DNA from: UKL13-2 sp040379385
Lineage (GTDB): Bacteria; Pseudomonadota; Gammaproteobacteria; Burkholderiales; Usitatibacteraceae
Reading direction: 5' to 3'
DNA: 5,385 nt
NCBI GenBank assembly: GCA_040379385.1
Contig: JBEILF010000180.1
Location: forward strand, 1-5,385
Shown in pieces: positions 1 to 5,385 of this stretch (positions are counted from its first letter, which is position 1; each line of letters opens with the position of its first letter). Both the position numbers and the translations under genes were made by a program. The notes under the pieces were generated by a model. The model was not told where the DNA came from. It saw only the letters and a program-made list of their open reading frames with translations, and did not search any database.

Positions 1-413
1 ACGTGGCCTCGGGCCGATTGGCAAACCAATTTGGCGCGTTTCTCACTTGCTGTGGATACGGGCGGCAGGTTCGCTGGCGGGCGATTGGACGGCAATGTTG
101 CGCCTTGCTGCCGAAGCACAGCCCGCTATGCTGTGGTCGGTCAGGCAATAAATCGCTCGCCTGTTCACCTACTCGCCCGCTTTTGAACGCGCCGCGATGA
201 AATGCTCAGGCTAGTGGTTTGGCCAGCATTGATTGAATGTATGGTGAGGCGCGCAACCGCTATACGGCGTTGGAAGATTTGCAAGACAGCGCAAAAAAGT
301 TTATTGCGGCGCTGACTGCAACGCAGCGCACGCATGCCGATACCACCCGACTATTGCCTTTACCTCAAACGCCGACAGAGACACCGCGCCGCAGCTTGAA
401 GGAGATCACTTGA
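1..413 (+). pseudogene. Possible decayed gene remnant, unidentified
   Basis: No intact gene is visible in the first 400 bases. Coding-like stretches occur in changing plus frames. One frame reads GDWTAMLRLAAEAQPAML, meets TAA at 149-151, then continues as LFTYSPAFERAAM. Another frame continues from about 201 as NAQASGLASID, meets TGA at 234-236, then stays open for 58 codons from ATG 237 to TGA 411-413. That last piece is a charged amphipathic stretch (RYTALEDLQDSAKKFIAAL) followed by a proline- and threonine-rich tail ending SLKEIT, which resembles a protein C-terminus. There is no Shine-Dalgarno sequence before ATG 237, so it is unlikely to be a stand-alone gene. The simplest reading is the 3' part of a plus-strand gene with two stops and at least one frameshift, but I cannot name its family and chance open frames are possible. 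It would converge on the minus-strand DUF1330 gene, overlapping its end by 8 bases. Confidence 0.3.
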
Positions 414-1173
414 TAACCGCTGGCGTCGATGCGGCTGGTGTGGGCGGTGCCGGTGCGTCAATGGCAATCATTGATACCAGCGACATCGGTGGCGCAGATT
501 TGATGAATATCTTGGTTTCGTCCGAGACAGCGAATTGATCGCGCCGTTCTCTTGATTCAAAACTCAGCATTGCCACACGGCTGTAAAGCGGGTCCCCTTC
601 TAGGGCTACCAAGGAGGCGTTACTGAACGGAGCCAGTAAACGTGCGCCCGCTTTACTCGCAGCGTCTAACCATGTTGTTGCCGCAGCCGGCTCAGTTGCG
701 CCGCTCGCCGTTGCAATCAATAATGCACCAGGCAAAGCATACGGGACTGCGCCAACTGCGCCCCGAATGCCAACAACGGTGAAGACCCCCGCGCCATCAC
801 GCAGTCGGATAGCTTTGCGATACGCCTCGCCCCACCAGAACGCCTCAATTGCTGTTTGGTCCGGCCAAAAGGCGACGATTGCACTACGGCCCTCGCACAA
901 GCCATACAGACAGGTAACCCCAGCGCCCGGACGCCCTTGTCCAATGTAGCGCCCACCAGTTTCAGCGTAAATCGGCGGCAAGGCAGCCGCGTAGGCAATG
1001 ATCTTGTTGCGATCAAATGAGCGGCCGAGAACGATTATGTAGCCAGGCGCGATGGCCTGCGCCTGGCTTTGTGACGACGCTTGGGCGTGCGCCAAAACTG
1101 GTGTGAACGCAACTACCATTGCGAGTGCGTTGAGGAAGCAGCGTACGGTTGGGTTAAGGCGCAGTCGGTTCAT
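406..1173 (-). CDS. Exported protein with two DUF1330-like domains
   Basis: This 255-residue protein begins with a basic n-region (MNRLRLNPTVR), a hydrophobic core (FLNALAMVVAFTPVLA) and an AHA-QA signal peptidase I site, so it should be periplasmic or secreted. The mature part starts with a good DUF1330 domain: GYIIVLGRSFDR, then AYAAALPPIYAETGGRYIG, VAFWPDQTAIEAFWWGEAYR and a closing strand before GIRGAV. A second, weaker copy follows (GALLIATASG, LDAASKAGARLLAP, LEGDPLYSRVAMLSFESRE, SLVSMIAIDA) and ends in a Pro/Ala/Thr-rich tail. DUF1330 has the dimeric alpha/beta barrel (ferredoxin-like) fold and its members mostly lack a known reaction; a tandem copy could form the barrel within one chain (inference). 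The ATG at 1171-1173 is preferred; a TTG at 1177-1179 in the same frame would add two residues. Neither has a clear ribosome binding site. It is transcribed divergently from the phosphorylase gene, with about 118 bases between them. Confidence 0.85.
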   Translation of the reverse strand: MNRLRLNPTVRCFLNALAMVVAFTPVLAHAQASSQSQAQAIAPGYIIVLGRSFDRNKIIAYAAALPPIYAETGGRYIGQGRPGAGVTCLYGLCEGRSAIVAFWPDQTAIEAFWWGEAYRKAIRLRDGAGVFTVVGIRGAVGAVPYALPGALLIATASGATEPAAATTWLDAASKAGARLLAPFSNASLVALEGDPLYSRVAMLSFESRERRDQFAVSDETKIFIKSAPPMSLVSMIAIDAPAPPTPAASTPAVIK

Positions 1174-1291
1174 GTTCAATTGTTAACAGACAGTGCGAAG
1201 AATAGATGCAGGATTCTAGTCAAGTTTGGCGTCCAGCAGGAGGGCTTGATATTTGACGACAAATTATCCATATCCGGCACATAATTGCTGA

Positions 1292-2866
1292 ATGGAAAGC
1301 ACTTCACATCATTCGGGTGCCATGTATGGCAATGGCAATGGCTCACTTGCGCTGCGCCGTATCGGTATTGATACGTATCGGGAGAATGTCGTCTACATCC
1401 ATCGTGATTGCGCCATCTACCGCGCGGAGGGGTTTCAAGCATTGTCTAAGATCGCTGTTACGTCCGCTGGACGCCGACTATTGGCGACACTTAATGTAGT
1501 TGATGATTCGGAAATAGTGACGCCAGAACAATTGGGTTTGTCGGAACAGGCCTTTGTAGAGATGAACGCGCCCGAAGGCGCGCAGGTCCATGTCGCACAT
1601 GCCGAGCGGCCATCTTCAATGGACGCGGTGCGGCGCAAGATTGGGGGGGAGCGACTCAGTCAGCTGGATTACAAGAACATCATTGATGATATTGCAGGAC
1701 ATCGATTTACGAAGACCGAGATCGCCGCCTTTGTGGTGGCAACGGCGCAAAATGAGTTGGATCGCGAAGAGGTTTTCTATTTGACCAAGGCCATGGTGGC
1801 TAATGGCGAACGCCTGGCTTGGCACGAACCGCTGGTTGCCGATAAACACTGCATCGGTGGTATTCCCGGGAACCGGACATCTATGCTGCTAGTGCCAATT
1901 CTTGCGGCGCATGGAATGTTGGTGCCAAAAACCTCAAGTCGGGCGATTACCTCTCCTGCTGGCACGGCCGACACCATGGAAGTCTTGTGCGAAGTCGACC
2001 TACCGCTTGATCGCTTGCAGTTGATCGTTCGTGAACAACGTGGTTGTTTGGCGTGGGGTGGAAAGGCTAATCTCTCGCCGGCAGACGATGTACTGATATC
2101 GGTCGAGCGGCCCCTAGGCATCGACTCGCGCGGCCAAATGGTTGCATCTATTCTTTCAAAGAAAGTTGCCGCAGGTTCTACGCACCTCTTGATCGATATC
2201 CCGGTTGGGCCTAGTGCCAAGGTACGACATATGGCAGAGGCGCAGTCGCTGCGGAAAGTGTTGGAGTACGTTGGGCATCGACTGGGACTACAGCTGGAGG
2301 TGATCATCACCGATGGCAGGCAGCCAATTGGTCGCGGCATCGGGCCGGTACTTGAGGCCCGTGATGTCATGCTGGTGCTGCAAAACGACCCTGAGGCCCC
2401 GCATGATCTCAGGCAAAAATCCCTCAGACTCGCCGGTCGAATCATTGAATTTGACCCTGATGTCCGCGGGGGCGAGGGGTTTGCCATTGCGCGGGAAATT
2501 CTTGATTCCGGGCGGGCACTGAGCAAGATGAACGCGATCATCGATGCGCAGGGCCGTCGACAGAAACCATTATCATTGGCTAGGCGGACCATTGACGTGT
2601 TGAGTCCCTCCTCCGGGGTTGTTGTTGCAATCGACAATTTCCAGCTTGCGCGCATTGCACGTTACGCCGGCGCACCAATGGAGAAGGGGGCCGGGGTAGA
2701 TTTGTTTCGGAAGGTGGGTGATACAGTTGCTGCGGGAGACGCGTTGTATCGCGTCTATGCCGAGTATTCTGCAGACGAGAAATTCGCACGTGTGTTGAGC
2801 AGCGACAACAGTGGCTATACCATCGGCCGCATTGAAGATATACCACGTGCATTTGTTGAACCATGA
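1292..2866 (+). CDS. Thymidine/AMP phosphorylase-family protein
   Basis: The 524-residue product belongs to the long thymidine phosphorylase group that includes archaeal AMP phosphorylase, not to the shorter DeoA type. Visible signatures are a family-specific N-terminal domain (LRRIGIDTYRENVVYIHRDC, residues 21-40), the alpha domain start (VRRKIGGERLS, 113-123), the phosphate-binding segment DKHCIGGIPGNRTSM (184-198), KTSSRAITSPAGTADTMEV (213-231), WGGKANLSPADD (255-266) and a C-terminal pyrimidine-phosphorylase domain (VVAIDNFQLARIARYAGAP, 444-462). These enzymes cleave a nucleoside or nucleoside monophosphate with inorganic phosphate, giving base plus ribose 1-phosphate or ribose 1,5-bisphosphate, in the cytoplasm. 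Which substrate applies here cannot be read from sequence; the long form favours NMPs by homology. The stop overlaps the PRPP synthetase start by 4 bases. The first ATG lacks a Shine-Dalgarno sequence; ATG 1322 (codon 11) is an alternative because family homology starts only near residue 19. Confidence 0.95.
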   Translation: MESTSHHSGAMYGNGNGSLALRRIGIDTYRENVVYIHRDCAIYRAEGFQALSKIAVTSAGRRLLATLNVVDDSEIVTPEQLGLSEQAFVEMNAPEGAQVHVAHAERPSSMDAVRRKIGGERLSQLDYKNIIDDIAGHRFTKTEIAAFVVATAQNELDREEVFYLTKAMVANGERLAWHEPLVADKHCIGGIPGNRTSMLLVPILAAHGMLVPKTSSRAITSPAGTADTMEVLCEVDLPLDRLQLIVREQRGCLAWGGKANLSPADDVLISVERPLGIDSRGQMVASILSKKVAAGSTHLLIDIPVGPSAKVRHMAEAQSLRKVLEYVGHRLGLQLEVIITDGRQPIGRGIGPVLEARDVMLVLQNDPEAPHDLRQKSLRLAGRIIEFDPDVRGGEGFAIAREILDSGRALSKMNAIIDAQGRRQKPLSLARRTIDVLSPSSGVVVAIDNFQLARIARYAGAPMEKGAGVDLFRKVGDTVAAGDALYRVYAEYSADEKFARVLSSDNSGYTIGRIEDIPRAFVEP

Positions 2867-3780
2867 AATCCAAGGTGATGGTCATCGCGTTCTCCGTTGA
2901 CGCCGTATGCGCGAATCGTTTCGCGACCGCAGTCGGGGCCGGCTTCGCAACTATCGCGCGGCATCAGTTTCCCGACGGCGAAACGCGCATTACACTGCCT
3001 CCAGTATTACCTCAGCAGCTGGCCATCTATCAGTCGCTGAATAACCCGAACGCAAAACTTGTCGAGTTGTTGCTCGCGGCAAAGACTGCACGTCGGAGTG
3101 GCGTCAAGCATCTGACGTTGGTTGCGCCATACCTTTGTTACATGCGACAAGATACTGCATTTTTGCCGGGTGAGGCCGTTAGTCAAACCATCATTGGTGA
3201 ATGGCTAGCACAGCATTTCGATACGGTGCTTACCGTTGACCCTCACTTGCATCGTGTTCATCGGTTGGCAGATGCGGTACCTGTTAAAAGTGCGATTGCC
3301 CTGTCCGCAGCAACCGCTATTGGGCGGTTTCTAAGCGCGCAGGGCCGCTCAATCGTGCTAGTTGGCCCTGATGCCGAGTCCAAGCAATGGGTTAGCGTTG
3401 CCGCTACCGCCGCAGGCTGTGCGTTTGGCGTGTGCCACAAAGAGCGACATGCGGACCGTGCAACGACTGTGGTGTTACCAGAGATCAGTCTTGCTGGTAC
3501 AAACGTTGTTCTCGTTGATGACATCGTTAGCTCTGGCGCAACCTTAATGTCAGCCGCGCGCGAATGTGCTGCAAAAGGCGCGGCACGAGTTGACGCGGCG
3601 GTGGTACACGCGCTGTATGACGATGAGGTAGGCGCTGAATTGGCAGCCTCAGGCATCACAACAGTTTGGAGCACAGATTCGGTTGAGCATCCGACAAACG
3701 CGATCCCCCTCGACCACCTGCTCGCATCAGGATTCAAAGATTTTGTGCAATATCCTCACAGCACTCGCGTCCCAACGTAG
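2863..3780 (+). CDS. prs: Ribose-phosphate diphosphokinase (PRPP synthetase)
   Basis: The 305-residue protein transfers pyrophosphate from ATP to ribose 5-phosphate, forming PRPP for nucleotide, NAD and amino-acid synthesis. Key parts are present: FPDGE (residues 36-40), the ATP-site RQD (95-97), the DPHLH metal/ATP motif (126-130), a catalytic flexible loop with CHKERHADR (191-199) and the PRPP-binding loop VVLVDDIVSSGATL (215-228). The loop has KER where housekeeping bacterial Prs usually has KRR, and the RQD segment (RQDTAFLPGEAVSQ) resembles archaeal and short divergent Prs proteins, so this is probably a second, specialised copy, possibly with relaxed allosteric control (inference). Its ATG overlaps the phosphorylase stop as ATGA, pointing to translational coupling and shared function. 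The pairing suggests a link between nucleotide phosphorolysis and ribose-phosphate reuse. An orthologue outside the housekeeping role would be consistent with the genomic setting. No clear terminator follows directly. Confidence 0.93.
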   Translation: MKSKVMVIAFSVDAVCANRFATAVGAGFATIARHQFPDGETRITLPPVLPQQLAIYQSLNNPNAKLVELLLAAKTARRSGVKHLTLVAPYLCYMRQDTAFLPGEAVSQTIIGEWLAQHFDTVLTVDPHLHRVHRLADAVPVKSAIALSAATAIGRFLSAQGRSIVLVGPDAESKQWVSVAATAAGCAFGVCHKERHADRATTVVLPEISLAGTNVVLVDDIVSSGATLMSAARECAAKGAARVDAAVVHALYDDEVGAELAASGITTVWSTDSVEHPTNAIPLDHLLASGFKDFVQYPHSTRVPT

Positions 3781-3994
3781 CGCTAGAAGCTTGATGCCGA
3801 CGAGTGTTTTTGCGTGATGCCCGGTAAGTGTGCTTGATTTAAACTCCACCGGCCGCTTGCTGACTTGTACCGGTGCACCCATTCCATCCCGACTCCGCCC
3901 GCTGATCATTTTTGCGTCCGTCAATTGATTGAGCGTGCAATAGTGGGCGACAAACGCATCGCGAACGAGGAGTCGGTATTGATAGCTCGATCAC

Positions 3995-4026
3995 CAAACA
4001 AAACGGCGAACCGAAGTTCGCCGTTT
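3995..4026 (-). terminator. Intrinsic terminator with UUCG tetraloop
   Basis: Read on the minus strand, a perfect 10-bp stem (AAACGGCGAA with TTCGCCGTTT) closes on CTTCGG, that is an eleventh C-G pair capping a UUCG tetraloop, the most stable RNA tetraloop known. A U-rich tail (TTTTGTTTG) follows at once. It lies about 40 bases past the stop of the 83-residue gene and should end that transcript. On the plus strand the tail is only TTTAGAT and the loop is not UUCG, so it works mainly in the minus direction. Confidence 0.9.
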
Positions 4027-4066
4027 AGATAGCCTACCAAGTTTGTTGCCGCGGAACCTTGAATTA

Positions 4067-4318
4067 CTAAACTACCGGGGCCGCGCCTGAGCGAACCAGC
4101 TTCACTGGCTTCAACCGCGTGGAGGTGACTACAAGACTATCGCTGGCTACCTTGGTAGTGGCAGGAGCGCTGGACGGCACCTTCGAAACAAAGCTGGTGG
4201 TGACGGTGGCTTTTGCATCCGCGCTGCCGCTAAACATAGCGGCTGTGATCGTCATGAACATGCCCGCGAGTAGTGTGGTGCTACCGACGTTATCTTTGCT
4301 GATTATTTTTTTGTTCAT
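4067..4318 (-). CDS. Small exported protein, TRLK-motif paralogue 1
   Basis: The 83-residue product has a basic start (MNKKIISK), a hydrophobic segment (TTLLAGMFMTITAAMF) and an ADA-K signal peptidase I site after residue 35, leaving a mature peptide of about 48 residues. The mature part is rich in Ser, Thr, Val and Ala, has no cysteine, and contains KVASDSLVVTSTRLK (residues 56-70) followed by a basic, hydrophobic tail. I do not recognise the family. The same C-terminal motif recurs in the gene cut by the right window edge, which shows it is under selection. The VVTSTR core resembles the VVVTATR stretch found at the start of TonB-dependent receptor plugs, but nothing else of a receptor is present. 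The start is supported by AAAGGA seven bases upstream (4326-4331) and the end by a strong terminator. The longer hydrophobic frame on the opposite strand (4119-4496) is judged a shadow. Confidence 0.8.
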   Translation of the reverse strand: MNKKIISKDNVGSTTLLAGMFMTITAAMFSGSADAKATVTTSFVSKVPSSAPATTKVASDSLVVTSTRLKPVKLVRSGAAPVV

Positions 4319-4535
4319 GATGTTTTCCTTTGGGTTCGGTTGGTGGTTTGTCTTGCGTTTGTTGATGTCGTCACTTTATCGACACATTTTTCTCTCACAA
4401 ACAGCTTCCGACGAATTGCCAGAACAATGGCGTGAAATGAGATGGGGGGCGATGATTCGAATTTGTTTTCCTGCAAACCTCGCCTGCCGCGAGTAGTGTT
4501 TTCGATACGACACTTCGCAATCAGGAGAAATCAAG

Positions 4536-4841
4536 ATGAGATTGGGGCGAATACTTGTACTGCTGCGCGCGGCATTTGCATTCGGCTGTACGCAAGTCGC
4601 ACAAACGACATCGACAATATCGCGCCCGCAAGGCGATTGGTTTGTATTTCTTGACAGTGGCAAACCAACACCAACGGACAGGGAGGCGGTTGCAGCAATG
4701 CAGAAAGGGCACCTCGCCAATTTTGGAAAACTGTTCGAAGAGAAGAAGTTAATCGCTGCGGGGCCGCTAACCGACCGCACAGGATTAAAGCGGGGCATCG
4801 TCGTGGTCAACGCGCCAGACCTAGATACCTTGCGTGGTTAA
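4536..4841 (+). CDS. YCII (YciI-like) domain protein, N-terminal half
   Basis: This 101-residue frame has a strong ribosome binding site (AGGAGA, 4523-4528, seven bases before ATG). The N-terminus is signal-like (MRLGRILVLLRAAFAFGC) with Cys18 in a poor lipobox (AFGC); Arg11 interrupts the hydrophobic core, which is unusual and may impair export. The YCII domain starts at WFVFLDSG (35-42), then AVAAMQKGHLANFGKLFEEKK (residues 51-71, including the family's conserved His59), GPLTD (76-80) and GIVVVNAPDLDTLR (87-100). It stops before the last beta strand of the fold, so the product as encoded would be an incomplete domain. YCII proteins share the dimeric alpha/beta barrel fold; most have no proven reaction. 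It is divergent from the 83-residue gene, with a 217-base shared upstream region. Confidence 0.75.
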   Translation: MRLGRILVLLRAAFAFGCTQVAQTTSTISRPQGDWFVFLDSGKPTPTDREAVAAMQKGHLANFGKLFEEKKLIAAGPLTDRTGLKRGIVVVNAPDLDTLRG

Positions 4842-4874
4842 TTCAAGGCTGACCAGTACGTCAGTGAGGTCTAC

Positions 4875-5222
4875 ATGACGCTCAACGCCAGTCGGGCGAT
4901 CGCGCAGAAGCCGCCCAATGCGGTGGTGATTGATCTGAGCCAGATTGAAGAGGGCCGCGTCATTCTGATCTCGCGCCCCCCGCTTGTTTTAGATGCTGAG
5001 GCGGACAACAACGACAAGGCTTTCCTTCAGGCACTTGTTGATAATCGGTGGTTGGCACTTGGTACTCATTGGCCGATGGTCCGGTGCTTGAAGTTTTTTT
5101 TTGCCTGCGACCGGGACACTCGGCATCTACGTGAAATCTTTGCCCGACACCCGTCAGCAGACGCGATGGGCGCGACCGTGACGGTTTGGCCGCAGTGGCT
5201 GAGTAAGGGTGTGGTACCTTGA
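4875..5222 (+). CDS. C-terminal half of the YCII tandem protein
   Basis: This 115-residue frame is in phase with the upstream half and starts inside the last strand of its first domain (EVYMTLNA). ATG 4875 has GTGAGG five bases upstream, so re-initiation after the TAA is conceivable, but the product would lack the signal peptide and stay in the cytoplasm. The body is a second YCII-like domain (GRVILISRPPLV, KAFLQALVDNRWLALGTH, FFACDRDTRHLREIFARHP, GATVTVWPQW) lacking the family's HL motif. Between 5070 and 5102 the encoded WPMVRCLKFFF is unlike the family, while the neighbouring frame reads ADGPVLEVFF, as expected for this part of the fold. It is best regarded as part of a broken gene. Confidence 0.5.
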   Translation: MTLNASRAIAQKPPNAVVIDLSQIEEGRVILISRPPLVLDAEADNNDKAFLQALVDNRWLALGTHWPMVRCLKFFFACDRDTRHLREIFARHPSADAMGATVTVWPQWLSKGVVP

Positions 5223-5235
5223 TTGCAATAGACGA

Positions 5236-5271
5236 CAAACAAAAGACAACGGCGGCCAAATGTCCGCCGTT
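5236..5271 (-). terminator. Intrinsic terminator for right-edge gene
   Basis: An 8-bp perfect stem (AACGGCGG at 5248-5255 with CCGCCGTT at 5264-5271) surrounds an 8-base loop. On the minus strand it is followed by GTC and then TTTTGTTTG, the same nine-base U-rich tail as the terminator at 3995-4026. It lies about 65 bases past the stop of the truncated right-edge gene. It also sits 25 bases past the YCII stop on the plus strand, where the tail is only TTTC, so it may act weakly in both directions. Confidence 0.7.
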
Positions 5272-5336
5272 TCAATCGGTGCAGCATTGCGCCGCTGTGC
5301 CTACAACACCGCGGCCGCTCGCAAAGTTGACGTTGC

Positions 5337-5385
5337 TTACTTGAGGCGTGTTGCGGTGATGATCAGCGAGTCGCTGAGGATTTTG
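5337..5385 (-). CDS. Small exported protein paralogue 2, C-terminus only
   Basis: The minus strand at the right edge encodes the last 15 residues of a protein, KILSDSLIITATRLK, then TAA at 5337-5339. It matches KVASDSLVVTSTRLK of the 83-residue protein at 10 of 15 positions, and most other differences are Ile/Val or Ala/Ser. The DNA differs at many third positions (for example GAC/GAT, TCG/AGT, CTG/CTT), so this is an old paralogue kept by selection, not a recent copy. It ends right at the motif and lacks the 13-residue tail of paralogue 1. The start lies outside the window. The hairpin at 5236-5271 would terminate its transcript. Confidence 0.65.
   Translation of the reverse strand, partial: KILSDSLIITATRLK

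Larger units (their letters stand above)
4536..5222 (+). pseudogene. Tandem YCII-domain exported protein, split by TAA
   Basis: One reading frame runs from ATG 4536 to TGA 5220-5222 (228 codons) and is broken only by TAA at 4839-4841, codon 102. The peptide continues sensibly across it: TLRG, stop, FKADQYVSEVYMTLNA, which is the end of the first YCII domain, followed by a linker and a second YCII-like domain. Aligning the two domains puts the stop against Ile in LREIF of domain 2, where the family has a hydrophobic or aromatic residue, so a single change such as TAC/TAT to TAA would explain it. Together with a suspected compensated frameshift in domain 2 and an arginine inside the signal-peptide core, this favours a recently disabled gene. 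Sequencing error is the main alternative. The two halves are listed separately. Confidence 0.7.

Noticed and set aside
285..315. Imperfect inverted repeat CAGCGC...GCGCTG as a terminator for the DUF1330 gene
   Set aside because: The T-run on the minus strand falls within the loop and not after the stem, so it does not fit an intrinsic terminator.
410..538. TTG-started plus frame after an AAGGAG sequence (398-403)
   Set aside because: It is only 42 codons, antisense to the DUF1330 C-terminus, and its Gly/Ala-rich text mirrors the opposite coding frame.
1777..2655. Minus-strand 292-codon frame inside the phosphorylase gene
   Set aside because: It is antisense to highly conserved phosphorylase motifs and is Ser/Arg/Pro-rich, typical of a shadow frame.
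3258..3737. Minus-strand 159-codon frame inside prs
   Set aside because: It is antisense to the catalytic motifs of PRPP synthetase and has shadow-like composition.
3846..3876. CACCGG...CCGGTG inverted repeat after prs
   Set aside because: A 6-bp stem with a long loop and no U-tract is too weak to call a terminator or operator.
4119..4496. Plus-strand 125-codon hydrophobic frame
   Set aside because: It is antisense to the 83-residue gene, starts at GTG without a ribosome binding site, and its hydrophobicity comes from the complement of the signal peptide. The minus gene has a good ribosome binding site, a terminator and a paralogue.
4376..4810. Minus-strand 144-codon frame over the YCII gene
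   Set aside because: The plus strand has a strong ribosome binding site and recognisable YCII motifs; this frame has no family features.

Overview
The window looks like chromosomal DNA of moderate-to-high GC from a Gram-negative bacterium, most likely a member of the Pseudomonadota. This rests on three exported proteins with Sec-type signal peptides, a bacterial-type thymidine phosphorylase-like gene fused by overlap to a divergent PRPP synthetase gene, and the general codon usage; the genus cannot be told from the sequence. No rRNA, tRNA, CRISPR array, insertion sequence or phage gene was seen.

Layout from left to right. Positions 1-413 hold no intact gene, but short coding-like stretches in changing frames suggest a decayed plus-strand gene whose last 58 codons remain open. 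At 406-1173 (minus) lies an exported protein built of two DUF1330-like domains, the second degenerate. At 1292-3780 (plus) is the metabolic core: a 524-residue thymidine/AMP phosphorylase-family enzyme and a 305-residue ribose-phosphate diphosphokinase, overlapping by 4 bases (ATGA) and therefore almost certainly one operon. Both enzymes act on phosphorylated ribose: one family cleaves nucleosides or nucleotides with phosphate to give ribose 1-phosphate or ribose 1,5-bisphosphate, the other makes PRPP. A nucleotide/ribose-phosphate salvage module is the likely role.

The right third is less ordinary. A small exported protein of 83 residues (4067-4318, minus) is followed by a very clear intrinsic terminator with a UUCG tetraloop. 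A divergent plus-strand gene (4536-5222) encodes an exported protein of two YCII-like domains, but an in-frame TAA splits it after codon 101, and the second domain appears to carry a short compensated frameshift ending in a run of nine T. It is probably a fresh pseudogene. At the right edge (5337-5385, minus) is the C-terminus of another gene, which matches the C-terminal motif of the 83-residue protein (10 of 15 residues identical) and is followed by a second hairpin with the same CAAACAAAA-type tail. The two small secreted proteins are therefore paralogues flanking the broken YCII gene.

Two themes deserve attention: the small secreted paralogue family with a conserved SDSL(V/I)(V/I)T(S/A)TRLK motif, which I cannot assign to a named family, and the presence of two independent exported, tandem-domain proteins (DUF1330 pair and YCII pair) from the dimeric alpha/beta barrel superfamily.
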